Of a DNA stretch of 64,000 bases, positions 1 to 7,642 are shown in pieces. A program made the position numbers and the translations under genes. Origin of the DNA: M3 sp045133615 (GTDB lineage: Bacteria > Bacteroidota > Bacteroidia > Bacteroidales > Muribaculaceae); assembly GCA_045133615.1 (NCBI GenBank), contig JBGUUQ010000148.1, positions 1-64,000 on the forward strand, written 5' to 3'. The notes beneath the pieces are model-generated. The model searched no databases, was not told the DNA's origin, and worked only from the letters and a program-made list of their open reading frames with translations. Each line of letters opens with the position of its first letter. The first letter of the stretch is position 1.

Positions 1-87
1 GAGGTGGGTGAGTGGCTGAAACCACCAGTTTGCTAAACTGACGTAGGAGTAATCCTACCACGAGTTCGAATCTCGTCCTCTCCGCCA
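1..87 (+). tRNA. tRNA-Ser (anticodon GCU), 5' end cut by window
   Basis: This is a class II tRNA lacking about three 5' bases, since the window begins inside the acceptor stem. The anticodon loop reads TTGCTAA (U33, anticodon GCT, A37), so it decodes AGC/AGU. A long variable arm (GTAGG...CCTAC) is diagnostic of tRNA-Ser. The T arm is ACGAG-TTCGAAT-CTCGT, and the acceptor 3' strand CCTCTCC is followed by discriminator G and an encoded CCA ending at 87. The 3' end is the target of the small insertion that follows. Confidence 0.95.
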
Positions 88-125
88 CCGACGGTCAAGC
101 ATGTTGCTTGACCGTTTTTTGTCTA
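70..125 (+). repeat. attL-like direct repeat (tRNA-Ser 3' end plus terminator)
   Basis: About 55 bp, from ATCTCGTCCT in the T arm to GTCTA after the terminator, recurs at 1557-1613 with two substitutions and one extra T in the poly-T run. A duplicated tRNA 3' end on the far side of foreign DNA is the usual footprint of tyrosine-recombinase integration. Confidence 0.8.
91..120 (+). terminator. Rho-independent terminator of tRNA-Ser
   Basis: A perfect stem CGGTCAAGCA/TGCTTGACCG with a TGT loop is followed by six T residues, directly after the tRNA. A near-identical copy lies at about 1577-1607. Confidence 0.9.
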
Positions 126-369
126 CCATCTGTTATTTGGAATAATTGAAAATTATTTGGGATCAGTAGAAAATTAATGGGATAATTTTTAAAATTGAAT
201 AGTTTTTGTTTACTTCGCAATATGGAAAAGGGGGACAGCCCCTCTATGATGACATCGATGACCACCAGTCCAGCACTAAACTTTCAATGTAATAGAAAAA
301 CTGCCCAAGTGTAGAGTGGCAACTTATAGATCCGTAAAAAACTTCAACCGTTTTGTAAAAAAGAATAGT

Positions 370-1485
370 ATGGCGAAAATCCTCTCTCAAAATTATAGTT
401 ACGCCAATAATTCGAACGGCGAACTTATAAATGTATCTACGGCTCAACGTAGAGAAGAATATTTTTGTCCTATATGCGGAGAATCAATGGTACCACATTT
501 AGGCAAAGTGCGCCGATGGCATTTCGTTCATAAAAACACGGGAAATTGTTCGTATGAATCATATCTTCATATGTTAGCAAAAATCAAGATAAGGCAAGCG
601 TTCATTTCTTCCGAGCATTTTTTCCTTTCTTATAATGCCAAAGCAATTTGCTCCTTCGATTGTCCATTTATTTCCTCTCCTAAATGTGAGGGAGAGAAAC
701 CTGTTGAATTCGATTTGCGTAAATTCTATGATACCTGCGAAATAGAAGCAACCTACCACCAATACCGAGCAGACTTGCTTTTAACTTCATCTATAAACCC
801 TAAACGACCTCCTATACTAATTGAGATTATGGTTACTCATAAATGTACAGAGGACAAAATTAATGATGGTGTTCGTATTATTGAAATTCCCATCCAATCT
901 GAAAAACAGATTAACAATGTCGTCAAAAATCGCAAATTAATAGCGACACGGGATAATCAATTCAATTATGCCCCTTTTAATGGGAGAAAAATTACTTTAT
1001 ATAACTTCGACAAAGTAGAATCTTTTGACCCTATTGGGCGTTTTGATGAAGATGAAGATTATTTTAATCGAAAAAATACAATAGGGATTTGGTTAAATAA
1101 AGAAGGGTACTTCGGGCGTTTTAATTGTCACTGTTATGAAGTGAGCAAGAAGTTACCACCCAATGTTCATTATTACATAACCGAGATAGCGACTAAATAC
1201 AAAGAGATTTTTCAAGAATTTTCTAAACGAGGAGTTAAAGTATGTAATTGTCATTTATGCAAAAATAGTAAGATAAACTCTGGTGGTAGACTTTGCGTTC
1301 TTTATAAAAGATATAACTTACCACCCAGACCTTCTCCTTATAGTGCGGTATCTTGTCCTCACTATCAAGAGGATTTTGATTATTCACAAAATATGATAGA
1401 GGCTGAGCAATTTTTATCAGAAAAAGAATTTGATTATTCTCTAAAACATAAGTTCTATTGTCATATATGCAAAGAAATTCTTTGA
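370..1485 (+). CDS. CoiA-like competence/nuclease family protein
   Basis: The protein has 371 residues from the ATG at 370; an in-frame GTG at 316 would add 18 residues but is a weaker start. Near the N-terminus is a zinc-knuckle-like CPICGE motif followed by RRWHFVH, the pattern that opens CoiA-family proteins (CP.C...V....G....HFAH). A central segment, YRADLLL ... ILIEIMVTHK, fits a PD-(D/E)XK nuclease core (Asp, then Glu-x-x in a strand). Further Cys pairs (CNCHLC, CPHY, CHIC) near the C-terminus suggest a second metal site. CoiA is needed for DNA uptake in streptococci, but Bacteroidota homologues are of unknown role and may be DNA-acting nucleases. It is the only gene of an AT-rich insert in tRNA-Ser, which suggests horizontal transfer. 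Family call is fairly sure; function is open. Confidence 0.7.
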   Translation: MAKILSQNYSYANNSNGELINVSTAQRREEYFCPICGESMVPHLGKVRRWHFVHKNTGNCSYESYLHMLAKIKIRQAFISSEHFFLSYNAKAICSFDCPFISSPKCEGEKPVEFDLRKFYDTCEIEATYHQYRADLLLTSSINPKRPPILIEIMVTHKCTEDKINDGVRIIEIPIQSEKQINNVVKNRKLIATRDNQFNYAPFNGRKITLYNFDKVESFDPIGRFDEDEDYFNRKNTIGIWLNKEGYFGRFNCHCYEVSKKLPPNVHYYITEIATKYKEIFQEFSKRGVKVCNCHLCKNSKINSGGRLCVLYKRYNLPPRPSPYSAVSCPHYQEDFDYSQNMIEAEQFLSEKEFDYSLKHKFYCHICKEIL

Positions 1486-1556
1486 AATAGGAGAATTTAT
1501 TGTGTTGTAATCTGCGATGTAAAACAATTGCACCCCGATATTAAACATGGTTTCAT

Positions 1557-1613
1557 ATCTCGTCCTATCCTCCACCGACGGTCAAGCATGTTGCTTGACC
1601 GTTTTTTTGTCTA
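1557..1613 (+). repeat. attR-like direct repeat with second terminator copy
   Basis: Copy of the tRNA-Ser 3' end and terminator. It holds only the T-arm remnant and acceptor 3' strand, with two base changes, so it is not a second tRNA. The hairpin with seven T residues probably also ends transcription entering from the island, and by its symmetry from the facing permease gene. Confidence 0.8.
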
Positions 1614-1620
1614 TAAACCG

Positions 1621-2697
1621 CTATTTTCGGCGGATTATAAACTGGTCGTAATAGGACAATAGCAACGTAGTCATCGGCAATGCCACTATCAAGCCAAGCA
1701 GCCCGAACAGACATCCCCAAATAGAAAGTGACAGCAAAATTATAGCAGGATTGAGACCCATGGCCTTACCCATAATCTTTGGAGTAAGCAACATATCTTG
1801 AATTATCTGTACCACGATATATACAGCCATTGCCTCAGCAAATATCACCCAAAAATCAACACCCTGATCGACCGACATTACCAAACACAACAAAGTCGTT
1901 ATCGGGAACGATATCAATTGCAAATAAGGCACCATGTTCAACAGACCGATAAACAGACCGAGCACAATGGCAAGAGGCAATCCGATAATCAAAAAGCCGA
2001 TGCAGAACAATACACCGACACACAAAGCCACAAGAGCCTGCCCTCTGAAATAATGATTCATCGACAATTTAATATCGCGTCCGATTTTATATGCCACTTT
2101 GCGATATTTCGGAGGTACCATACGCCGAAATCCCTGCGACAGACGCTCGTAATCAATCATGATGAATATCACATATAAAAACACGATAAACCAACTCACC
2201 AAACCCCATATCACCTCTAAACTCGTACTAAGCAATCCCCACGTACTGCTCACTGCATTGCGTGCAAGATTAATCCATTCCTGTCGGGTAAGCAACGTAG
2301 ATAGATATTCCCAATCGATGTGAGTACGAATAAAGTCATGCACGGTATCGGGGACAAACGGAATGTCCATATCGGTGGAAGCATACCGACGCATCAGCTC
2401 GCCTACATGCACCATTTCATCTACAACCATCGGAACAAGGAAATAGCATATCACACCAATGAAAAACGTCGCTTCAAACAGCGTACAAAATATTGCCATC
2501 GCACGCCCTTTCAACCGAAGCAGCCGACGATTGTACTGCACAAACGGCTCAAGCATATAAGCTATCAAGCAAGCCACACAAAATGGCAACAATACACTCT
2601 TCAGAATATTGATAAGATATAATATACCTGCCACTACGGCTATCGTAATCACCAATCGCACCACGCGATCTAATGTAAATGGACGTCGTTCGGTCAT
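1621..2697 (-). CDS. AI-2E family transporter (PerM/YdiK-like permease)
   Basis: 358 residues, the normal length for this family. The N-terminus has two close hydrophobic segments after a basic start (RVVRLVITIAVV...). The middle is a less hydrophobic loop (about residues 100-190). The C-terminal half has several long membrane segments ending with the family signature PKIMGKAMGLNP. These are inner-membrane proteins whose members have been linked to autoinducer-2 export or Na+/H+ exchange; the substrate cannot be read from sequence. It is a single-gene unit, tail to tail with the tRNA-Ser island and divergent from the MFS gene. Family is secure, substrate unknown. Confidence 0.88.
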   Translation of the reverse strand: MTERRPFTLDRVVRLVITIAVVAGILYLINILKSVLLPFCVACLIAYMLEPFVQYNRRLLRLKGRAMAIFCTLFEATFFIGVICYFLVPMVVDEMVHVGELMRRYASTDMDIPFVPDTVHDFIRTHIDWEYLSTLLTRQEWINLARNAVSSTWGLLSTSLEVIWGLVSWFIVFLYVIFIMIDYERLSQGFRRMVPPKYRKVAYKIGRDIKLSMNHYFRGQALVALCVGVLFCIGFLIIGLPLAIVLGLFIGLLNMVPYLQLISFPITTLLCLVMSVDQGVDFWVIFAEAMAVYIVVQIIQDMLLTPKIMGKAMGLNPAIILLSLSIWGCLFGLLGLIVALPMTTLLLSYYDQFIIRRK

Positions 2698-2768
2698 TGA
2701 ATTTTTCTTATATAAACAATTTAGCCACTAAATTAGCTAAATTTATTTTCATTCAGCGCGATTTTCAC

Positions 2769-2776
2769 TAATTTTG
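2769..2776 (+). promoter_or_regulatory. Bacteroidota -7 promoter element for the MFS gene
   Basis: TAATTTTG matches the TAnnTTTG consensus. It overlaps the upstream in-frame TTG at 2774, which argues that translation starts at the ATG at 2819 instead. Confidence 0.6.
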
Positions 2777-2818
2777 CCCTCAATTATATCAAATAATATC
2801 ATTAAACACATTCATCGC

Positions 2819-4477
2819 ATGACTACATCAGTAAAAAAAGCACTGAATGACTATGCGTGGGCGCGTTGGACAGCACTTTTGCTCCTCGCATCCGCAATGT
2901 TTTTCAGCTACATTTTCATGGACATCCTCTCCCCCATCAAAGACCTCATGCAGTCGACTCGCGGCTGGGATTCAACCGCTTTCGGCACTATGCAAGGTTC
3001 AGAGACATTCCTCAACGTATTCGTATTCTTCCTCATCTTTGCCGGTATCATCCTCGACAAGATGGGGGTCAGATTCACGGCACTCCTCTCAGGAGCCGTG
3101 ATGCTCGTAGGAGCCGTCATCAACTGGTATGCCGTCACCGAATCGTTTATCGGCAGTAGCCTCGACGCATGGTTTACCAACCATCTCAACTACATTCCGG
3201 TATTTGACGAACTCGGTATCTCGCCCTTCTACGAAGGCATGCCCGCTTCGGCAAAATTTGCAGCCGTAGGATTCATGATATTCGGTTGCGGTGTCGAAAT
3301 GGCCGGCATCACAGTAAGTCGCGGTATCGTGAAATGGTTTAAAGGCCGTGAGATGGCTCTCGCTATGGGCTCGGAGATGGCTCTTGCACGTCTCGGCGTT
3401 GCAACCTGCATGATATTCTCACCGGTGTTTGCCAAACTCGGAGGCAATATCGACGTATCCCGCTCCGTAGCATTCGGCGTTGTCCTACTCATGATAGCGC
3501 TCATCATGTTTATCGTCTATTTCTTCATGGATCGCAAACTCGATTCTCAGACCGGTGAAGCTGAAGAAAAAGACGACCCGTTCCGTCTGCGCGACCTTGG
3601 CAAAATCCTCTCAAGCAGTGGGTTCTGGCTTGTAGCACTTCTATGCGTGCTTTACTATTCGGCAATCTTCCCCTTCCAGAAATACGCTGTCAATATGCTT
3701 CAGTGCAACCTTGAGTTCCACCCGCTTCCCGCCGACTCATTCTGGGCCACCAATACCGTCACCATCATCCAATACGGCATCATGCTCATTGTAGCCGCCG
3801 GAGCATTTACCAGCAACTTCACCAAAAACAAATTGCTCAGAGTTTCGCTTCTCAGCCTTTCGGTTGTGGCTCTCGTCACATTCTGCTACATGGGCTATAT
3901 GAGACAAAGCGCAGAAACCGTATTTGCCGTATTCCCGCTTTTGGCAGTCGGCATCACCCCCATTCTCGGCAATTATGTAGACCACAAAGGTAAAGCAGCA
4001 TCGATGCTAATTCTCGGCTCATTACTGCTTATTATATGCCACTTGACATTTGCATTTGTTCTTCCTATGTTTAAAGGTGGTCCGCTCGGTGGATTCTTCG
4101 TTGCTTACATCACGATTCTCGTGCTCGGAGCAAGCTTCTCACTCGTTCCCGCTTCATTGTGGCCAAGCGTACCCAAATTGGTAGATGCCAAAATCATCGG
4201 TAGTGCTTACGCTCTTATTTTCTGGATTCAAAACATTGGTCTTTGGCTGTTCCCCCTCCTCATCGGTAAAGTTCTCGACAAAACTAATCCCGAACTCGTA
4301 GCAGCTGTTGCCAATGGCACAATGGACCCCGAACAAGCAGCCGTATCCTACGATTATACAGCACCTCTTGTGATGCTTGCTTCTCTCGGTGTAGCCGCAC
4401 TCATCATCGGATTCATCCTCAAAGCCGTAGACAAAAAGAAACATCTCGGACTCGAAGAGCCCAACATCAAAGCATAA
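2819..4477 (+). CDS. MFS transporter, MFSD1-like
   Basis: 552 residues from the ATG at 2819; a TTG 45 bases upstream lies in the promoter and is rejected. About twelve hydrophobic segments are visible, with the central cytoplasmic loop near residues 245-260 (KLDSQTGEAEEKDDPF). The segment SLVPASLWPSVPKL followed by GSAYALIFWIQNIGLWLFP resembles the corresponding region of MFSD1-type carriers, so a small peptide or metabolite substrate is conceivable, though this is inference. A loop of about 50 residues between early membrane segments (SSLDAWFTNHLNYIPVF) is longer than usual. Monocistronic: own promoter and a strong terminator directly downstream. Confidence 0.85.
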   Translation: MTTSVKKALNDYAWARWTALLLLASAMFFSYIFMDILSPIKDLMQSTRGWDSTAFGTMQGSETFLNVFVFFLIFAGIILDKMGVRFTALLSGAVMLVGAVINWYAVTESFIGSSLDAWFTNHLNYIPVFDELGISPFYEGMPASAKFAAVGFMIFGCGVEMAGITVSRGIVKWFKGREMALAMGSEMALARLGVATCMIFSPVFAKLGGNIDVSRSVAFGVVLLMIALIMFIVYFFMDRKLDSQTGEAEEKDDPFRLRDLGKILSSSGFWLVALLCVLYYSAIFPFQKYAVNMLQCNLEFHPLPADSFWATNTVTIIQYGIMLIVAAGAFTSNFTKNKLLRVSLLSLSVVALVTFCYMGYMRQSAETVFAVFPLLAVGITPILGNYVDHKGKAASMLILGSLLLIICHLTFAFVLPMFKGGPLGGFFVAYITILVLGASFSLVPASLWPSVPKLVDAKIIGSAYALIFWIQNIGLWLFPLLIGKVLDKTNPELVAAVANGTMDPEQAAVSYDYTAPLVMLASLGVAALIIGFILKAVDKKKHLGLEEPNIKA

Positions 4478-4505
4478 TTCCTCAGTTATTACCATTAACA
4501 TTAAA

Positions 4506-4540
4506 CAGACGCTGCTCAGACTCTATGCAGCGTCTGTTTT
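4506..4540 (+). terminator. Terminator after MFS gene
   Basis: Perfect 10-bp stem CAGACGCTGC/GCAGCGTCTG with an 11-nt loop followed by TTTTGTT. Confidence 0.85.
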
Positions 4541-4647
4541 GTTATAGATTGTAAATTTCACTCCTACAGTCTGTTACCATTTCTAAAATCTTTCGGTAGT
4601 TTAACCACTTTTTACTAAAATAAAAGGTGGCAAAAAGTATATTTCCA

Positions 4648-4655
4648 TACCTTTG
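4648..4655 (+). promoter_or_regulatory. -7 promoter element for the small lipoprotein gene
   Basis: TACCTTTG matches TAnnTTTG, 52 bp before the ATG at 4708. This excludes the longer reading frame starting at 4627. Confidence 0.6.
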
Positions 4656-4707
4656 CGACACAAATAACAAAAACATCTATAATTATTATTTTATCCAATC
4701 ATTAATT

Positions 4708-5100
4708 ATGGAACTTAAAAAATTCAAATCTCTTTTTTCAATCATTTGCCTTTTGGCAATCTCCTTCGGATTCGTGTCTTGCAACGACGATGATTCCAAC
4801 ACCATTTACACTTACATTGCCTATGGTGAAATATCGGCCGGTAGCGGATCAATCGAAGAATCAATCGCAGCATTATCGGCCATTGCCGACTACACCACTG
4901 CCATATCCACTGTCGTCAACTCCTACACCACCGAAAATAAAGATAATGAAGTAATCAAAGTGTGTGATAAAGTATATCAAAATCAGACTACCAACCATCC
5001 AACATGGAAAGGATGGGTTGAAATTCGCAGATTTGAAGGCACTGTGACTAATCCGGGAGAAACCGTTCCTTACAAAGTCATCAAATCATACAGCTACTAA
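4708..5100 (+). CDS. Small hypothetical lipoprotein
   Basis: 130 residues. The start at 4708 gives a clean lipoprotein signal: basic MELKKFK, a hydrophobic stretch and a lipobox ending FVSC at Cys23, followed by acidic NDDDSN. Asp/Asn after the Cys is compatible with surface export in Bacteroidota, although the known export signal is better defined in a few species only. The mature part is small and rich in Thr/Ser, with a threonine/alanine helix (IEESIAALSAIADYTTAI). I do not recognise the family. It is a single gene between its own promoter and a downstream hairpin. Confidence 0.7.
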   Translation: MELKKFKSLFSIICLLAISFGFVSCNDDDSNTIYTYIAYGEISAGSGSIEESIAALSAIADYTTAISTVVNSYTTENKDNEVIKVCDKVYQNQTTNHPTWKGWVEIRRFEGTVTNPGETVPYKVIKSYSY

Positions 5101-5116
5101 TAATAGCAGCAAAATA

Positions 5117-5142
5117 GAGAGCCGCAGCATGCTGCGGCTCTC
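5117..5142 (+). terminator. Hairpin after small lipoprotein gene
   Basis: Perfect 12-bp inverted repeat GAGAGCCGCAGC/GCTGCGGCTCTC with a 2-nt loop. It lacks a strong T run, so it may act only as a weak or bidirectional terminator. Confidence 0.5.
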
Positions 5143-5190
5143 GTCATATCATAACACACATTTCAGACAAAATGCCTCCATTTTTCATTT

Positions 5191-6225
5191 CTAATTTATA
5201 GATTCATGCTGTTCTAAAAAGAATCGTTTTTGTTGTTCTATCTCATTTCGCAACTCCTCTTCAGTAGGCATATAAGTCATATATTTAGTGGCATATAGTT
5301 GATCTCTATCATGTAGTACAGAGTATCTCGCAATAGTACTATCGGTGTCAGTACAAAGTAACACACCTATAGTCGGTGCATCATCCGTTCCTTTTACTAA
5401 ATCGTCATACATCCGTACATACATATCCAACTGCCCTATATCTTGATGCGTAAGTTTGTGAGTTTTCAACTCAAAAATCACAAACCTCTTCATCTTGAAA
5501 TTATAAAACACCAAATCTATATAAAAATCGGACGTATCGGTAACGATATGCTGCTGCCGTTCTACAAATGCAAAACCACGTCCTAATTCAAGGATGAATT
5601 TTTCAAGATTATCAACGAGAGCCTGCTCTAATTCAGACTCCGAATAATTGTTATCTCGTCGGAATCCCATAAATTCTGCCACCATAGGATTTTTAATATA
5701 TTCCATTGGATCTGTCTCCTTCCGAGGGGAAGGAACTTCTAAATTTCCACACTGCGCAGTAAGCCTACGTTCATAATACTGTGTAGCTATATTGCGATCA
5801 AGCGTTTTGACACTCCACATATCATCTGCCGCTGTTTTCAGATACCATTCACGAGCTTTAGGGTTACTTACGGAAAGTATCCGGCGAATATGTGACCAAT
5901 TCAGATTTTGCACACGCGTGTGCAAAATCTCAAAATCACGGAACTCCAAATAAAATTTTCGATAATAAGCCAAATTGCGCCGACCATATCCAAGTCCATA
6001 TTCAGCCGTAAGTCGATCGGCAAGAGCAGGTATAAGCCCTTTCCCATAGTCGGCACGGGCATTTCCTTGTTGCTCCTCCTCCACTATACGGCGACCCACA
6101 TTCCAATAAGTCATAATCGCAGCCTGTCCTGCAGCAGCAAATGCATGTCGACGTCCATTTTCAATAATAGTCCGAACATCAGCTACCAATGAGTCCGATA
6201 TGATAATGTCACTTTTCTTTTCCAT
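5191..6225 (-). CDS. YhcG-family PDDEXK nuclease domain protein (DUF1016)
   Basis: 344 residues. The N-terminal half (about 1-170) matches the DUF1016 N-domain: the helix with AGQAAIMTYWNVGRRIVEEEQ and the segment YGKGLIPALADRLTAEYG. The C-terminal half is the YhcG nuclease domain, with FYIDLVFYN ... FVIFELKTHKL giving the Asp and Glu-x-Lys of a PD-(D/E)XK site, and DDAPTIGVLLCTD after it. Members occur across bacteria, often near defence or mobile genes, and are thought to cut DNA; a defined biological role is lacking. It stands alone here, with no obvious partner. Start ATG at 6225 gives the usual family N-terminus. Confidence 0.88.
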   Translation of the reverse strand: MEKKSDIIISDSLVADVRTIIENGRRHAFAAAGQAAIMTYWNVGRRIVEEEQQGNARADYGKGLIPALADRLTAEYGLGYGRRNLAYYRKFYLEFRDFEILHTRVQNLNWSHIRRILSVSNPKAREWYLKTAADDMWSVKTLDRNIATQYYERRLTAQCGNLEVPSPRKETDPMEYIKNPMVAEFMGFRRDNNYSESELEQALVDNLEKFILELGRGFAFVERQQHIVTDTSDFYIDLVFYNFKMKRFVIFELKTHKLTHQDIGQLDMYVRMYDDLVKGTDDAPTIGVLLCTDTDSTIARYSVLHDRDQLYATKYMTYMPTEEELRNEIEQQKRFFLEQHESIN

Positions 6226-6321
6226 AATCCGATATATGTTTCTATCATTCTTTTGTAAAGATACTGATTATTTTGAGAAATGATTCAGTAATGTATGAAA
6301 TCCAATTAGATACTATGGGGA

Positions 6322-6693
6322 TTAGAGATAGTATCGGAAATTGTCCAAATAAGCGAACTCATCGGTAGCTGTGTTTATTATGTCGAGAAGCGACTTGATT
6401 GTCGACGACGACAGCGCATCATACGCCATCACAGTTCCGTCGGAATATGTCAATGCAAGCCGGCTCGACAGAGAAGCGACAGAACCACACACCGCCTCCG
6501 TCATTATCATTGTAATTTTGTCGACAGCTCGGTCAAATACCGCGTCGTCCGACCGTACATCGCCATCTTCACGAGTATCAGCCGAACCAAAGCAATAAAA
6601 GGCTCGTCGTCGTTGCCAACAAATATCGGCATATAAACCATCTGACGACTTCAATGTAAAATCAATAGTTGTTACTTTATTATCTGATATCAT
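6322..6693 (-). CDS. Hypothetical protein downstream of beta-lactamase
   Basis: 123 residues, no signal peptide, not recognised. It has a beta-rich first half (KVTTIDFTLKSSDGLYADICW) and a helical end with acidic residues (IKSLLDIINTATDEFAYLDN). It starts five bases after the beta-lactamase stop on the same strand, so the two are almost certainly co-transcribed. Whether the products act together cannot be told from sequence. Confidence 0.55.
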   Translation of the reverse strand: MISDNKVTTIDFTLKSSDGLYADICWQRRRAFYCFGSADTREDGDVRSDDAVFDRAVDKITMIMTEAVCGSVASLSSRLALTYSDGTVMAYDALSSSTIKSLLDIINTATDEFAYLDNFRYYL

Positions 6694-6698
6694 GGGAC

Positions 6699-7562
6699 TT
6701 ATTTTTTATTTGAAAACCACTGAAACGTTGCAGAAGAAACCTCAGCAATCACCTGTTCACAACGCTGAAGTGACTCCGCAGCATCAGTCACAAACACAGC
6801 AATCACATAGCGCCGACCATCGGGAAAAGTCACTACGCCAACATCGTTTATCCCGACAATCTTTCCCGAATCAAGAGGTCCGCCGGTGCCGGTCTTGTGT
6901 AGCAGCGACACATCCGTTCCGACAAGCCCTGCCGCCAGACGTCGTTGACCGGTCGCACATTCACGCATCGGAGTCAGCACAACTCGCTGCGTCTCATCAT
7001 CAGCACCGACAATCGCGGTCGACAATAATTCCGCCATTGCAAGCGGTGTTGAATTATTGTCGGCACACCGCCTCGGCTCGTCATGCATTTCCGCCTCAGT
7101 CGCAGCAACTTCAAAATCCGCCACCCCTAACGAGCGGATATACCCGTCGACCACAACAGGCGAGCCGATCGCCCGGAATAATATGTCGCAAGCATTATTG
7201 TCGCTCAATCGCATTGCATAGTCCACAAGCTCCGTAGCCGACATTCTTATGCCTCCGGCGGGATATTGTTCGCGCAACGGGCTGTAAGTATCATCTCGCA
7301 AATCTTCTCGCTCTACAACTACCACCGTGTCGCCGTGATTCCGGATATAATCGGCGACAAAAAGAGCTTGATGAAACTTTACAACACTCATCAGCGGATA
7401 ACGACGATGATTCCCGATAGTGACGGTATCCCCGTCAGCTATCACAGCAACTCCGACACATGCATCTACGTCAGACACAATGCGGAACAACTCGTCGCGC
7501 AACGACTCCGCGGATGCGAACATGCCGACCAACAACATCAATATACAACCTACTCTCTTCAT
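6699..7562 (-). CDS. Class A beta-lactamase (CfxA/CepA/CblA-like subclass A2)
   Basis: 287 residues with a short N-terminal hydrophobic signal (MKRVGCILMLLVGMFASAES). The three serine beta-lactamase boxes are present: S59-V-V-K62, S120-D-N122 and K223-T-G225. The region TEAEMHDE (about 155-162) sits where the general-base Glu of the omega loop lies and resembles subclass A2 enzymes of Bacteroidota, which include CfxA, CepA and CblA. The expected activity is periplasmic hydrolysis of beta-lactams, with cephalosporins typical for this subclass. Divergence from the named enzymes looks large, so the spectrum is unknown. It is divergent from tamB and heads a two-gene unit with the 123-residue protein. 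Confidence 0.88.
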   Translation of the reverse strand: MKRVGCILMLLVGMFASAESLRDELFRIVSDVDACVGVAVIADGDTVTIGNHRRYPLMSVVKFHQALFVADYIRNHGDTVVVVEREDLRDDTYSPLREQYPAGGIRMSATELVDYAMRLSDNNACDILFRAIGSPVVVDGYIRSLGVADFEVAATEAEMHDEPRRCADNNSTPLAMAELLSTAIVGADDETQRVVLTPMRECATGQRRLAAGLVGTDVSLLHKTGTGGPLDSGKIVGINDVGVVTFPDGRRYVIAVFVTDAAESLQRCEQVIAEVSSATFQWFSNKK

Positions 7563-7601
7563 ATTGCCACAAAAATAGCTAAAAAGTAGCGATTAATAGA
7601 G

Positions 7602-7628
7602 TTGTAACAACAATTTTCACTAATTTTG
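7602..7628 (+). promoter_or_regulatory. tamB promoter (-33 TTG, -7 TAATTTTG)
   Basis: TAATTTTG at 7621-7628 with TTG at 7602-7604 upstream, ending 15 bp before the ATG at 7643. The short gap implies a very short 5' leader. Confidence 0.55.
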
Positions 7629-7642
7629 TAACCCGATAAGGT

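Larger units (their letters stand above)
70..1613. mobile_element. Small integrase-less genomic island in tRNA-Ser
   Basis: The segment between the two direct repeats is clearly richer in A+T than the following chromosomal genes and contains one gene, a CoiA-like nuclease. No integrase, relaxase or HTH gene is visible inside, so it is either a decayed island reduced to one cargo gene or a minimal element moved in trans. The tRNA is kept intact on the left and only its last bases are copied on the right, as expected for 3'-end integration. Inferred from the repeats and base composition. Confidence 0.65.

Noticed and set aside
1557..1613. A second tRNA-Ser gene
   Set aside because: Only the T-arm remnant, acceptor 3' strand and terminator are present; there is no D arm or anticodon arm.
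2774..2818. Longer N-terminus for the MFS transporter from TTG at 2774
   Set aside because: The TTG overlaps the -7 promoter element TAATTTTG and would not be within the transcript.
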